A DNA stretch of 64,000 nucleotides from Bin87 sp965262485 (GCA_965262485.1 OZ253540.1:868001-932000); one strand, 5' to 3'; counted from the stretch's first letter, positions 16,567 to 25,214 are shown. Program-made: numbers and translations. The notes: a model not told the origin generated them from the sequence alone.

Positions 16567-17361
16567 CTAATCGTCGGCGGCAACGGGCATTTCCAGGTTG
16601 AGCGAGGCCACGAAACCGTCGAGCAACCGGTTGAACTCTTCTGCCTGCTCGAAGTGCGTGGAATGTGCGGCGCCCGCGACCACTTCCAGTCGGCTGGACG
16701 GCATCAACGCGTGCACGGTTTCGATAACGTGCACCGGAAATATCTTGTCCTCCGTCCCCACAACCAATAGCGTCGGCACACGGAAGTTCGCCAGATCCGA
16801 CGCCTGTGGCCCGTTGGGGCTCCTGAACAGGCCGGACACGATACTCACCGGCATCTCACGGTTGATGCGCCCAATGGTTCCGAATAAAAACGTCAGCGAC
16901 GGCTGCGTTTCTATGAACCCGTCGCTCAATGCGCGACGCAGGGGGTGTTGCGGCGGGTGGACATCGTGGAGCAACGACACCACCGACGGGTCACCGATCC
17001 CTCCCGTAGTGTCGGCCAGCACCAACCCGGACACGCGCTCGGGTTGTTGCAGGGCCAGCCCCAGGCAGGTTACCCCGCCCATGGATTGCGCCACCAGAAC
17101 AGCCTTGTCGATCTCCAGATAGTCCAGCAGCGCAGCCAGGTCGTTGACGAACTCCTCGCGGTCAGGTTCCGCATCCGCGCCAGCGGTCAGGCCCCATCCC
17201 CGGTGATCGAAGGTAACGCACCGGAACCGGTCGTTGAACGCGGCAACCTGCTGCCACCAGCTCAGATGGTTGCCACCGCGGCCATGGGCAAAAACTATGG
17301 CCGGCCCTTCGCCGTGGCTCTCGTAAAACATCCGTGTGCCGTTGATGGGCGCATAAGGCAT
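16567..17361 (-). CDS. Alpha/beta-fold hydrolase
   Basis: 264 residues. The oxyanion region FAHGRGGNHLSW is near residue 25, the nucleophile elbow is AQSMGGVTC (Ser at about residue 93), an acid lies in VGTEDKIFP near residue 207 and the His in GAAHSTHFEQ near residue 236, so the catalytic triad is complete. Relatives include 3-oxoadipate enol-lactonases, esterases and haloperoxidases; the sequence does not decide between them. There is no signal peptide. Start ATG 17361 follows AGGAGAAAAGC at normal distance. It lies 89 bases downstream of tenA on the same strand. Confidence 0.88.
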   Translation of the reverse strand: MPYAPINGTRMFYESHGEGPAIVFAHGRGGNHLSWWQQVAAFNDRFRCVTFDHRGWGLTAGADAEPDREEFVNDLAALLDYLEIDKAVLVAQSMGGVTCLGLALQQPERVSGLVLADTTGGIGDPSVVSLLHDVHPPQHPLRRALSDGFIETQPSLTFLFGTIGRINREMPVSIVSGLFRSPNGPQASDLANFRVPTLLVVGTEDKIFPVHVIETVHALMPSSRLEVVAGAAHSTHFEQAEEFNRLLDGFVASLNLEMPVAADD

Positions 17362-17449
17362 TGCTTTTCTCCTGTGGCGGTTTGTGCAGACTGGTGAGCG
17401 CTACCGGATTGGCGGTTCAAAGATCAAATGCCGGCCGGTGTGGCCGCGT

Positions 17450-18103
17450 TTACAACGGCCATTCTTCGCGGCGGTATGCGGCATCCCAGAACATCAACTC
17501 GTAGCGGCTGCTGGTTATGAAAGCGTAGCGCATTGCCTGCCGTTCCTGCTCACCTACCCGGGCGGCCATTTCATCCACGAACGCCCGCCACGCGTCCACA
17601 CTGGATTGCAAAAAACCCTCGACGTAAAAGCGTGTCCATTGACCGTAGAGTGGATGCTCCGACTGGCCTACTTCGTCCTTCAACAGGTGGTAAGTCCACG
17701 GGCAGGGAAGTAGCCCGGCGGCGGTTGGCCCCAGACCGTGCATGGCGGCGGTGTTCAACATGTGATTGACGTATGCCGTGTTGGTCGGCGAACGGGGGAC
17801 GCTCTCCACCTCGGCCATGGTCAGGCCCGCCGCTTCGATCAGTTGGTGGTGCAATGGCCGCTCCACCGGAGTCATCACCCGGTGCGCCAGTTGCTGCAGA
17901 AGGTCCGAGTCGGGAGCCTTCGCCAACGCCAGGGCCACGGTTCTGCCAAACCCCTCAAGGTAGTGATAGTCCTGACCAAGGTAGTAACGGAACGTATCCA
18001 GGGGAAGCGTTCCGTTCTTGATCTCGGCAAGGAATGGGTGGGCGAATATTGCCTCCCAAATGGGACGCGTCTCGTCGCGCAACTCCTGGCTAAAACTGAC
18101 CAT
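17450..18103 (-). CDS. tenA: TenA family protein (thiaminase II / aminopyrimidine aminohydrolase-like)
   Basis: 217 residues, all-helical. FRYYLGQDYHYLEGF near residue 40 is the core TenA motif, and the catalytic-Cys region reads LLPCPWTYHLL near residue 135, close to the CxW/Y pattern of thiaminase II. TenA salvages thiamin breakdown products by hydrolysing aminopyrimidines, though some members have other small-molecule roles. The longer frame opens at 18172, but the ATG at 18103 has GGGAG just upstream and gives the usual family length. It starts 17 bases after the PIG-L gene ends. No TPP riboswitch motif is seen upstream, though several TPP enzymes occur in the window. Confidence 0.85.
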   Translation of the reverse strand: MVSFSQELRDETRPIWEAIFAHPFLAEIKNGTLPLDTFRYYLGQDYHYLEGFGRTVALALAKAPDSDLLQQLAHRVMTPVERPLHHQLIEAAGLTMAEVESVPRSPTNTAYVNHMLNTAAMHGLGPTAAGLLPCPWTYHLLKDEVGQSEHPLYGQWTRFYVEGFLQSSVDAWRAFVDEMAARVGEQERQAMRYAFITSSRYELMFWDAAYRREEWPL

Positions 18104-18120
18104 ATCGACTCCCGGGCGCG

Positions 18121-18867
18121 TCACCACGTTTCGTTTATCAGGACCAATTCGGCATGAGTTGCGTATTCGCATCCGAACGCTTCCCCCACCTCACGGGCGT
18201 GGGCAGTCAGAAATTGAAACGGCCCGTCGCCCACGTCCCCCAAATTCTCCAGATACGCCTTGTGCTCCCGCAGCGAAGCCATGCCGGTTTCCCAATACCC
18301 CGACACATCCACCGCATGATTCGGAACTGTGCTGCCGAACACCGCCACAAAGCGGACTTCGTTCCAGGGTTGCAGCCCTTCGTCCAGCAATTCGGGGAAT
18401 ATCCAGCGGTTGCCGGCATCGCGGGCCGCATCGAACACCGCCAACCCAACCCACCGGTGATCCGCCATATTCAGGTGGCCGCTGGCAAATTGTACGTGAT
18501 GGTTGATCGTGATGATGACATCGGGTTGATGGCGGCGAATCACTCGGCTCAGGTCCCGTCGCAGGGGAAGTCCATATTCAATGATCCCGTCGGTGTGGTC
18601 CAGAAACTCCACCGTGTCCACGCCCACCACCCGCGCGCTGTTGATTTCTTCCTGGGCGCGCAGTGGCCCCACCTCAGCAGGGTGCATACTGTCGATGCCG
18701 GCCTCGCCCTTGCTCACCATAACGTACACAATCCGCTTGCCCTGGGATGTCCATTTGGCAATGGCGCTGGCTGCCCCGTATTCCAGATCATCCGGGTGCG
18801 CGACGATGGCCAGCGCCGTTTGCCAGTTTTCGGGCACTGCGATCAGTGGTGCGGCGGGTTGTTGCAT
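18121..18867 (-). CDS. PIG-L family deacetylase
   Basis: 248 residues of the LmbE/PIG-L zinc hydrolase family. The AHPDDLEYG motif near residue 23 supplies two zinc ligands and the catalytic Asp, and a later His in HLNMADHRWVG (near residue 135) fits the third ligand. The family removes acetyl groups from N-acetylglucosaminyl lipids, from MshB/BshB-type thiol precursors, or from chitooligosaccharides. GGAGGC precedes ATG 18867. The 17-base gap to tenA suggests co-transcription, which does not point clearly to one substrate. No membrane segment or signal peptide is seen. Confidence 0.88.
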   Translation of the reverse strand: MQQPAAPLIAVPENWQTALAIVAHPDDLEYGAASAIAKWTSQGKRIVYVMVSKGEAGIDSMHPAEVGPLRAQEEINSARVVGVDTVEFLDHTDGIIEYGLPLRRDLSRVIRRHQPDVIITINHHVQFASGHLNMADHRWVGLAVFDAARDAGNRWIFPELLDEGLQPWNEVRFVAVFGSTVPNHAVDVSGYWETGMASLREHKAYLENLGDVGDGPFQFLTAHAREVGEAFGCEYATHAELVLINETW

Positions 18868-18923
18868 CTTGCCTCCAGGGGCGTAGTTGGACGGGGATGG
18901 AGAATAGTCGGGCGGATATGGTA

Positions 18924-19790
18924 TCAGAGCGTGCGGGGGCTGGGAACTGTAGCAACGGCTTCGGCCAGGGCGACGTCGCGCCCGGTCCGGTTGCGAACCT
19001 GCAAAACTATTCGGTAGGTAATCCTACCGAGTTCGTCAGCATCCTGGTTGATGACGGTGGCGTCCGCAAAAAGCGCGTCGCCTGGCAGCGCGGGTTCCCG
19101 ATGGACGATGGACAGCCGTCCGCCCCACCAAAAATCGTCGCCAAACCACTGACCCACGCAACCTTCCAGCCAGCCGGCTATCGCCGTATGGATGGCTGCA
19201 TCACGGCCGGTCTGCGATATTCCAGTCAATCCGCTGGCCGCGTTTCGCAGAAATTCCAGGTCTGCGGCGCCGGGAATCTGCATCGGGGGCCCTACAAGGG
19301 TATCCCCAACCCTCATCTGCTCCACCGGATACGTCCCCGGCGAGATAGTGTCCCAAACACCGGTGGCCTGGTCGTGGATAACGGGGGTTTCCGGTATGGA
19401 TTCTTTACAATTCGACCGCTGAACGTCGGCCCGGAAAGCCGACTCGGAACGCAGGATCTCAGTACCAATTTCATCGACGGCGAACGCGGATACCCTTACA
19501 AACGTTGCATCCCCGCAGATGATCCGGTCCCTGAGCCACCCGCCTACCTGTATCCGGCGACCGAGGACCGGCGGACGCAGAAATAACAACTGTTGCCATA
19601 CCTGCCTCAGCTCCAGCCGGCCGCAACGGGACAACAGCAGAGTTTGGCAATCGTCCGCGGCGATGTTGGGAAAGCGCGCCTCTCTCGGCAGCCATAGCTG
19701 GTAATTCGCCAGCGCTTCACTGTCAATCGTGTATTCCAGATTCCCCAGCTGCTCACCGACTTTCAATTCAGACAATGCGACGTGGAGCAT
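18924..19790 (-). CDS. Probable MaoC-like/hotdog-fold protein
   Basis: About 288 residues that look like two hotdog-type halves: the first has LKVGEQLGNLEYTID and GWLRDRIICGDATFVRVSAF, the second has MRVGDTLVGPPMQI and HREPALPGDALFADATVI, the latter resembling the C-terminal strand pattern of MaoC-like hydratases. The standard MaoC Asp-His pair is not obvious, so catalytic activity is uncertain. The longest frame begins at 19826 inside the TPR gene; the ATG at 19790 avoids that overlap and starts just before the domain. It follows the TPR gene by 7 bases, suggesting coupling. The assignment is by pattern only. Confidence 0.5.
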   Translation of the reverse strand: MLHVALSELKVGEQLGNLEYTIDSEALANYQLWLPREARFPNIAADDCQTLLLSRCGRLELRQVWQQLLFLRPPVLGRRIQVGGWLRDRIICGDATFVRVSAFAVDEIGTEILRSESAFRADVQRSNCKESIPETPVIHDQATGVWDTISPGTYPVEQMRVGDTLVGPPMQIPGAADLEFLRNAASGLTGISQTGRDAAIHTAIAGWLEGCVGQWFGDDFWWGGRLSIVHREPALPGDALFADATVINQDADELGRITYRIVLQVRNRTGRDVALAEAVATVPSPRTL

Positions 19791-19797
19791 CAGAGAA

Positions 19798-20844
19798 CTA
19801 CCCGGTTGCTCCCGACCGGCGGGCATACTCGCGCCAATCAGAGTATGCAGCTTCCTGATTGCCCAGCTGCTGATGAACCAACGCCCTCGACTGGTAGGCT
19901 TCCGGCAGCGATGGGTTCAACTCCACCGCTTTGTCGAAAGCGTCAAGCGCCGCCTGGCGCTCGCCCAACGTCGCCCGCGAGTTTCCCAACGACAACCAGA
20001 CCCCTGCCAGCGTTGGATCCCGTTCGATGGCCCGGTCGTACTCTGCGATAGCTTGCTCGTGGTTGCCCAGGTCGGCTCGTGCGACGCCGCGGTTGTGGTA
20101 TAGCGTCGCGGTGTCCATCCCGCAGGCTTGGGCGGCGTCAAAGTCTGCAATGGCCGCCTCGGGCTCACCTGCGTTGCGGCGGGCAATGCCCCGGTTATAC
20201 AGAGCGTTGGCGAACGTGGGAACCAGGGCCACCGCGGCGTTGTAATCCGCGATTGCAGCCTCATAATCACGCAGGTCGCTGTGCAGGTTGCCGCGAGCGT
20301 AACGATAATCGGCGTCCCTCGGTCGCAATTCAATGGCGCGGTCGTAGTATTTCAAAGCCGTGGGGCGGTCTCCCAGGTCACGGTGTGCAATGCCAAGGTT
20401 GTAATGGGCGTTGGGATGGTCTGGATTGATGGCGATTGCCGCCAGGAAATCGGAGATGGCTTCGTCGTAACGTCCCACCGAAATGCGCGCCACGCCCCGC
20501 GCGTAATAATAGTCGGGGTCGTCCGGTTCAAGGTTGATGGCCGCCGTGTAGTCGGTGATGGCATCTTCGTAAAACCCCAGGTGCCGGCGCACGACGCCCC
20601 GCGCGTACAACGGTACCGGATACTCGGGGTCTGCCATGATGGCCCGCGTATAGTCTGCCATCGCCTCGTTCAGCCGGCCACTGTTTCGCAACGCCAGTCC
20701 ACGGTAATAATAAGCCGGAGCAAAGTCGTCGTTCAGCTCCAGCGCGCGGTTGAAATCATCGACTGCCGCGGCAATCTGTCCGGCCTGAAGCGCCAGCTGG
20801 CCGCGGGCTGTATAGTGAAACTCGGTTGGTAAATCTCCTGGCAT
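19798..20844 (-). CDS. Tetratricopeptide repeat protein
   Basis: About 348 residues made almost entirely of tandem 34-residue TPR units, nine or more, with the typical W/L-G-Y-A-F-A-P spacing (for example AYYYRGLALRNSGRLNEAM, DYYYARGVARISVGRYDEAI, DADYRYARGNLHSDLRDYEA). The repeats form a right-handed superhelix for protein-protein contacts; no catalytic domain, signal peptide or membrane segment is seen. The longest frame starts at 20928 inside the GNAT gene; the ATG at 20844 is preferred because it begins close to the first repeat. It lies between GNAT and the hotdog gene on the same strand. The partner protein is unknown. Confidence 0.88.
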   Translation of the reverse strand: MPGDLPTEFHYTARGQLALQAGQIAAAVDDFNRALELNDDFAPAYYYRGLALRNSGRLNEAMADYTRAIMADPEYPVPLYARGVVRRHLGFYEDAITDYTAAINLEPDDPDYYYARGVARISVGRYDEAISDFLAAIAINPDHPNAHYNLGIAHRDLGDRPTALKYYDRAIELRPRDADYRYARGNLHSDLRDYEAAIADYNAAVALVPTFANALYNRGIARRNAGEPEAAIADFDAAQACGMDTATLYHNRGVARADLGNHEQAIAEYDRAIERDPTLAGVWLSLGNSRATLGERQAALDAFDKAVELNPSLPEAYQSRALVHQQLGNQEAAYSDWREYARRSGATG

Positions 20845-20872
20845 AGAACAGTACGACCCGTCGGGTCGTTCC

Positions 20873-21328
20873 TTATAAGTCGGTTTCGTATAGGTCGTAG
20901 TGGGAATGGCGCATCCCAACTGATTCATAGGTGCGCTTGGCGATGCTGTTGTCTCGCATTACATAAAGACGCACCCCCCGAATATCTCCCCGGGCGGATG
21001 CCATGTCCTGCAGGCGCTGGTACAGGCTCGCGAAAACCCCCCGCCGGCGGTGTTCCGGCTTGACGTAAACCGACTGAATCCACCAGATCCACCCGTTGCG
21101 CCAGTCGCTCCATTCGGTGGTAACCATCAGTTGACCCACCGGCTGGCTGGCCACTTCCGCCAGCAGGTAGAACGCCTTGGTGGGGTCGGCCAGGGCCTGT
21201 GCCACGCCGGCGCGCAGGATGGCCCAATCCAGCGCCACATCCTCGGACTCCAGGGCCATCGCAGAGTTGAACGTCGCAATCGTAATCACGTCGTTTCCCT
21301 CGGCGGTGCGAATCAATATGGAGTCCAT
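20873..21328 (-). CDS. GNAT family N-acetyltransferase
   Basis: 151 residues. The acetyl-CoA binding loop appears in SVYVKPEHRRRGVFASLY near residue 95 (the R/QxxGxG/A motif as RRRGVF), preceded by the beta-4 strand WIWWIQ, and the C-terminal part reads YVMRDNSIAKRTYESVGM, a typical motif B. It acetylates an amine on a small molecule or protein; no substrate can be deduced. Start is ATG 21328. It is the first gene of a minus-strand run (GNAT, TPR, hotdog, PIG-L, TenA, hydrolase). Confidence 0.88.
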   Translation of the reverse strand: MDSILIRTAEGNDVITIATFNSAMALESEDVALDWAILRAGVAQALADPTKAFYLLAEVASQPVGQLMVTTEWSDWRNGWIWWIQSVYVKPEHRRRGVFASLYQRLQDMASARGDIRGVRLYVMRDNSIAKRTYESVGMRHSHYDLYETDL

Positions 21329-21517
21329 AGTTGTGTTAACCAGACCACGGGTTTGCTTCAGGCGCCAGCGGGCGCCGGTTTAGTTAGCCAGCCACGGGAG
21401 TCGGGTATATCCGGCGCCGGTCGATGACACGATAGAATTGTAATCAACCTGCGCTATAATAGGCAACCTGAACCCATTTCTCACGCGTACCCGCTTTGTC
21501 AATCCAAACTGGCCTGC

Positions 21518-21626
21518 TGTCATTGCGAGGAGCACAGCGACGTGGCAATCTCGATGAGGCTGAACACATGCCGCCGAACCGCCGTTGCTACGGCGACGAG
21601 ATTGCCACGCTACGCTCGCAATGACA
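21518..21626. repeat. Inverted-repeat element (TGTCATTGCGAG family)
   Basis: Left arm TGTCATTGCGAG...CGTGGCAATCTC (21518-21552) and right arm GAGATTGCCACG...CTCGCAATGACA (21598-21626) are inverse complements. A looser outer pair, GCGTAC/GTACGC, lies at 21485 and 21633. It fills the 355-base gap between GNAT and the M20 peptidase, together with a TATAAT at about 21451-21456, some 230 bases before the peptidase start, so the element may have been inserted into the leader of that gene. Confidence 0.75.
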
Positions 21627-21683
21627 AATTGAGTACGCATGAGGAACCCATTTATTGCCGCCGACCCGCTATCGAGGTGTTTC

Positions 21684-22766
21684 ATGCCCAATCAGGAACG
21701 ACTGGTTAACGCATTCTGCGATTTGGTTAGGATTGACAGCCCCTCCGGTGAGGAGTGGGATGTTGCCCAGCACGTGTCTGAGCGGTTGTCGAGCCTGGGA
21801 TTTCAGGTAGCCCGCGACGCCCACGGCAACGTCATCGCGCGGGAAGACGGCGACCGACCGTTGTTGCTCTCGGCACACATGGACACCGTGGACCCGGGGC
21901 GCAGCATACGGCCCCAGGTTGTGGGCGATCGCATCACATCCGACGGCAACACGATTCTGGGCGGCGATTGCAAGGCCGGTGTTGCCGCCATATTGGAAGC
22001 CCTGGAGTCCGTCCGCGACGACGGCCGGGCCCGCCGACCGGTGGAGGTAGTGCTGACGCGCGGCGAAGAAATTGGCCTGGTTGGCGCATCCAACCTGGAT
22101 TTCTCGATGCTGGCCGGCACCGAGGCGGTGGTTTTCGATGGCAATGGACCCGTCAACACCATCACCGGGGCCAGCCCGACTTATATGGCATTCGATATCA
22201 ACGTCAGAGGACGCGGCGCTCACGCCGGTGTAGAACCGGAGAAGGGACTTTCCGCCATCAAAATCGCCAGCGACATCATCGCTGAGCTGCCCCAGGGTCG
22301 CATTGACCAGGAAACCACATTCAACGTCGCCACTATCACCGGAGGCACCGTCCGAAACGCCGTGCCGTCCGAGGCAATGGTTACCGGCGAATTCCGCAGC
22401 ATGAACATGGAATCTCTCGAGCTGTTGCGTATGCAGTTGCTGACAACGGTGGGCAACATCCGCAATCGGTATCAGGAAGCGGAAATTACCGAGAGCCTGG
22501 AAATGATGTTCCAGATGTACCGCCTTGACCCCAATGAAGCAACCGCCCAACTGGTGATGCGAGTTATGCGGGACATGGGCATCCAGCCCAATATTCAGCC
22601 TTCCGGCGGCGGTACGGACGGGAACGTGTTTCGGCTGAACGGTATTGAAAGCGTGGTGGTGGGGATGTCCACCAACCTGATGCACACAATCGACGAGTAC
22701 GTCGTCATCCCCGATCTGATGAACACCGCGCGTTTCTGCGAAGAGCTGATGACCTTTGGGTCCTAG
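21684..22766 (+). CDS. M20 family metallopeptidase (PepT/ArgE-like)
   Basis: 360 residues. Zinc-binding and catalytic motifs are all visible: SAHMDTVDPG near residue 68, LGGDCKAGVAAILEA near residue 95, TRGEEIGLVGA (catalytic Glu-Glu) near residue 128 and the final zinc His in MHTIDEYVVI near residue 335. The dimerisation domain lies between (about 165-275). The closest relatives are tripeptide/di-peptide aminopeptidases or deacylases acting in the cytoplasm. GAGGTG lies 7 bases before ATG 21684; the upstream ATG at 21639 lacks a site. The stop TAG is within the CTAG where an inverted-repeat element starts. Confidence 0.88.
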   Translation: MPNQERLVNAFCDLVRIDSPSGEEWDVAQHVSERLSSLGFQVARDAHGNVIAREDGDRPLLLSAHMDTVDPGRSIRPQVVGDRITSDGNTILGGDCKAGVAAILEALESVRDDGRARRPVEVVLTRGEEIGLVGASNLDFSMLAGTEAVVFDGNGPVNTITGASPTYMAFDINVRGRGAHAGVEPEKGLSAIKIASDIIAELPQGRIDQETTFNVATITGGTVRNAVPSEAMVTGEFRSMNMESLELLRMQLLTTVGNIRNRYQEAEITESLEMMFQMYRLDPNEATAQLVMRVMRDMGIQPNIQPSGGGTDGNVFRLNGIESVVVGMSTNLMHTIDEYVVIPDLMNTARFCEELMTFGS

Positions 22767-22917
22767 GGTGTGTTTACAAATACCGTCATTCCCGCGAAAG
22801 CGGGAATCCAGTGGCCGCAGTCGTTAATCACGGTTCAGATTCTTTCATCATACCCTCTCTGGACTCCTGCTTTCGCAGGAGTGACGGGTTGGTTTGCCAA
22901 TTGGCAACACACCCTAA
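22763..22917. repeat. MITE-like inverted-repeat element at the stop codon of the M20 peptidase
   Basis: The left end, CTAGGGTGTGTT (22763-22774), mirrors AACACACCCTAA (22906-22917). Inside, GTCATTCCCGCGAAAGCGGG (22786-22805) and its partner CCTGCTTTCGCAGGAGTGAC (22866-22885) give nested hairpins. The left CTAG contains the stop of the upstream gene, as in the 16323 element; the right flank is CTAA, also YTAR. Non-coding. Confidence 0.75.
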
Positions 22918-22947
22918 GTTGGGCAGCGCCCATGCGCGGCCGGCGCG

Positions 22948-24108
22948 TCAGTCGTCCGGCTGAGCGCGGCCCAGTAGTTGCCACGGCGTGGATTGAACCA
23001 CCTGCGTCAGCTGCGCCGCAAACTCCGCCCGCTGCCACTGGCGAATCTCGCGGCTGTCGTTCAATTCGTCATTGAACGTTTCGGGATGCAGGGCTAGTCG
23101 CTCCAGGCTGGGCGTCGGCCAGACGTGGCTCACCGCCAGATCGAGATAATCGGCGATCTCGGCTCTCCACGCTTTCAGTATTTTGAGACGATTCCGGCTG
23201 GCTGATGTCCAGACATCGTTGCTTCGGCTGGCGCGGTCGGGCTTGGGAATCTCTGGATTCATCATGCCCTGAGAAATAGCATCCTGCAATTCTCCGTAGC
23301 ACCGTTGCGACAGCAACCCTCCGAGCCGGCGTTCGTTCCGTCCCAGCGATTCTGCCAAATGGAGCAAATCGTCGTTGCTGGCTGCCTGCGTCGGCGGTAT
23401 GTCCCACAGGCAGGCCTTTCCATCCCGGAACGCAAACAGCTCCTGTAGGACGGCAGCCTGCCGGGGATTCAGCGTATCCCAACCCCTGATTCGTCGGAAG
23501 GCCGTCTCCAGCGGTTCCAGAGGTGGTTGCCGCAGGCTCTCCAGCCGCTCACACTCCTCGAGAACCCATTGCGACCGCCCGCATTTATCCAGGCGGTACC
23601 GCAACTCGTCGGCCAATGGCAGCAGGTGGTGTACGTCGCTGGCAGCGTAATCCAGGGCCGGCCCGGGCAGCGGCCGCAATCCCCAGTGCGAAACTTGAAG
23701 CCTGGGGTCTTTGGGAATTACGACGCCGGCGAATTCCTCCAGAACTGCGCCCAGATTGGGGCGATCTGAACCCAGAAACCGCGCTGCCAGGCCAGTATCG
23801 AACACATTGCACACGGGGAACCCGTAATCGCCATCGAAATAACGAATGTCTTCTTCACAGCCGTGCATCACCTTGACGACGGTTTCGTCGGCCAGCAACC
23901 GGCCCAGCACCGACAGGTCTTTCACCGCCAGCGGGTCCACCAAGTAGGTTTCCAGGCCGTCGCAGATCTGGATCAGGCAGATGCGTTCTTTGTAGGCGAA
24001 CCGCCCGTTGCGTTCGGTATCCAGAGCCAGCTGCGGGGCTTGGTTCAACTGTTCCGCCGCGTGGTCCCAGGCGGATTGTTCATTGATATGAAGGTACTTG
24101 TTCGGCAA
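22948..24108 (-). CDS. rnd: Ribonuclease D
   Basis: About 386 residues with the DEDDy 3'-5' exonuclease domain: LALDTERNG (Asp and Glu) near residue 30, the second Asp in CEEDIRYFDGD near residue 87, and YAASDVHHLL (Tyr and Asp) near residue 155. A C-terminal HRDC domain follows at about 190-280, and a second helical HRDC-like part ends the protein, as in full-length RNase D used in tRNA 3' maturation. The open frame extends to a GTG at 24165, but that codon overlaps a TGCTACACT promoter box; the TTG at 24108 has AGGT upstream and fits the family N-terminus. The start is therefore uncertain. Confidence 0.9.
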   Translation of the reverse strand: MPNKYLHINEQSAWDHAAEQLNQAPQLALDTERNGRFAYKERICLIQICDGLETYLVDPLAVKDLSVLGRLLADETVVKVMHGCEEDIRYFDGDYGFPVCNVFDTGLAARFLGSDRPNLGAVLEEFAGVVIPKDPRLQVSHWGLRPLPGPALDYAASDVHHLLPLADELRYRLDKCGRSQWVLEECERLESLRQPPLEPLETAFRRIRGWDTLNPRQAAVLQELFAFRDGKACLWDIPPTQAASNDDLLHLAESLGRNERRLGGLLSQRCYGELQDAISQGMMNPEIPKPDRASRSNDVWTSASRNRLKILKAWRAEIADYLDLAVSHVWPTPSLERLALHPETFNDELNDSREIRQWQRAEFAAQLTQVVQSTPWQLLGRAQPDD

Positions 24109-24203
24109 TGGGCGTACCTGAATCCGGCGGGTCGCCGGGGAGTGTATCGAGACGCAGTGTAGCACATCAGCGCCCGAGAGTTGCCACGGTCCGGCGAGCC
24201 TTC

Positions 24204-24346
24204 CAGGGCCTTTGCAAACTCCTCCGACCCCCGCTCAAAGTTCCTTAACACCCGCTCATGGTGAGCTTGTCGAACCATCGGCGACCGTCCTTCGACAGGC
24301 TCAGGACGAGCGGGTGTTGAATTTACACAACTTTGAAAAGGCCCTG
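24204..24346. repeat. Inverted-repeat element, family A, copy 2
   Basis: Tips CAGGGCCTTTGCAAACT (24204-24220) and ACTTTGAAAAGGCCCTG (24330-24346) with the GAGCTTGTCGAACCATCGG core. This copy is 20 bases longer than copy 1 because of an extra stretch near 24232-24250. GGCGAGCC is present on both sides (24193-24200 and 24346-24353), a possible target duplication. It ends 20 bases before the -10 box of the HpcH aldolase gene. Confidence 0.8.
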
Positions 24347-24366
24347 GCGAGCCGTTGGCGCGGCCG

Positions 24367-24375
24367 TGCTATACT
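24367..24375 (+). promoter_or_regulatory. Extended -10 promoter of the HpcH/HpaI aldolase gene
   Basis: TGCTATACT, 32 bases before ATG 24408. The -35 position for this box would fall at the right edge of the family A element, so the element may provide part of the promoter. Confidence 0.55.
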
Positions 24376-24407
24376 CCCAGCATCCCTTGTCAGGAGCGTT
24401 TGTCGAT

Positions 24408-25190
24408 ATGAGCGGCGTAGATTTGAAAGATATTCTCAACCAGGGTGGACGCATATTCGGCACCATGATCAGCGTCAACCGCAACCCTCGCTGGATACCG
24501 ATCATGGACGGCGTGGGCCTCGATTACGTCATAATTGATACCGAACACAATCCCCGCAGCCGCGGCGAGCTGGGGGACTACCTCGCAATGTTCGCCACCT
24601 CCGCAGTGGTTCCCATCGTACGTATTCCCATCCCCGATTCTCATTACGTAACAATGGCGATTGACGCCGGCGCTCAGGGAATACTGGCTCCCTACTGCGA
24701 GACCGTGGATCAGGTGCGCGAAGTGGTGAAAGCAGCCAAGTTCCGTCCACTCAAAGGTGAAGCCGCCGAAAAGGCCCTGGCCAGCGGAGAATTTCCCAGT
24801 TCGGCCAGCCGTGAATACCTGGCGGCGCGCAACCGCGACAATATCTGCATCATCGGCATCGAAAGCCAGGCCGCCGTGGACAACCTCGACGCCATTCTCG
24901 ACGTCCCCAACATAGACGCCATATTCGTCGGCCCCAACGACATGAGCATCTCACTGGGCGTCCCGGATGATTACGGTCAGGACATTTACAAATCTACCGT
25001 CAAGGGCATCATAGACAAATGCGAGGAGCGAGGGATTCCCACCCTGGTGCACCACCAAACTCCCGAACTCTCCGAGTATTGGATTCAACAGGGCGCCCGC
25101 TTCGTGCTGCACGGCACCGACCGTCGCGCCATGGCGGAGGGATTCCGATCTGAGTTTGCGCGGTTGAGAGAGAAGGCGTCCAGCGTCTAA
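24408..25190 (+). CDS. HpcH/HpaI family aldolase
   Basis: 260 residues of the class II 2-oxo-3-deoxy acid aldolase fold. Metal and substrate motifs are VIIDTEHNPRS (catalytic His and neighbouring acid, near residue 45), VRIP near residue 74, IIGIES (metal Glu, near residue 150) and FVGPNDMSISLG near residue 175. The family cleaves 4-hydroxy-2-oxoacids to pyruvate plus an aldehyde. AGGAG at 24391 supports the ATG at 24408 rather than the upstream one at 24333. The 2-oxoacid product fits the TPP enzymes and hydroxyacid genes in the window, but no pathway cluster is adjacent. Confidence 0.9.
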   Translation: MSGVDLKDILNQGGRIFGTMISVNRNPRWIPIMDGVGLDYVIIDTEHNPRSRGELGDYLAMFATSAVVPIVRIPIPDSHYVTMAIDAGAQGILAPYCETVDQVREVVKAAKFRPLKGEAAEKALASGEFPSSASREYLAARNRDNICIIGIESQAAVDNLDAILDVPNIDAIFVGPNDMSISLGVPDDYGQDIYKSTVKGIIDKCEERGIPTLVHHQTPELSEYWIQQGARFVLHGTDRRAMAEGFRSEFARLREKASSV

Positions 25191-25214
25191 ACCCAGCGGC
25201 GGCCTGCATCGACG

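Noticed and set aside
17362..18160. TPP riboswitch upstream of tenA or the TPP enzyme genes
   Set aside because: No CUGAGA/ thi-box like pairing was found in the leaders examined, and the tenA leader lies inside the end of the PIG-L gene.
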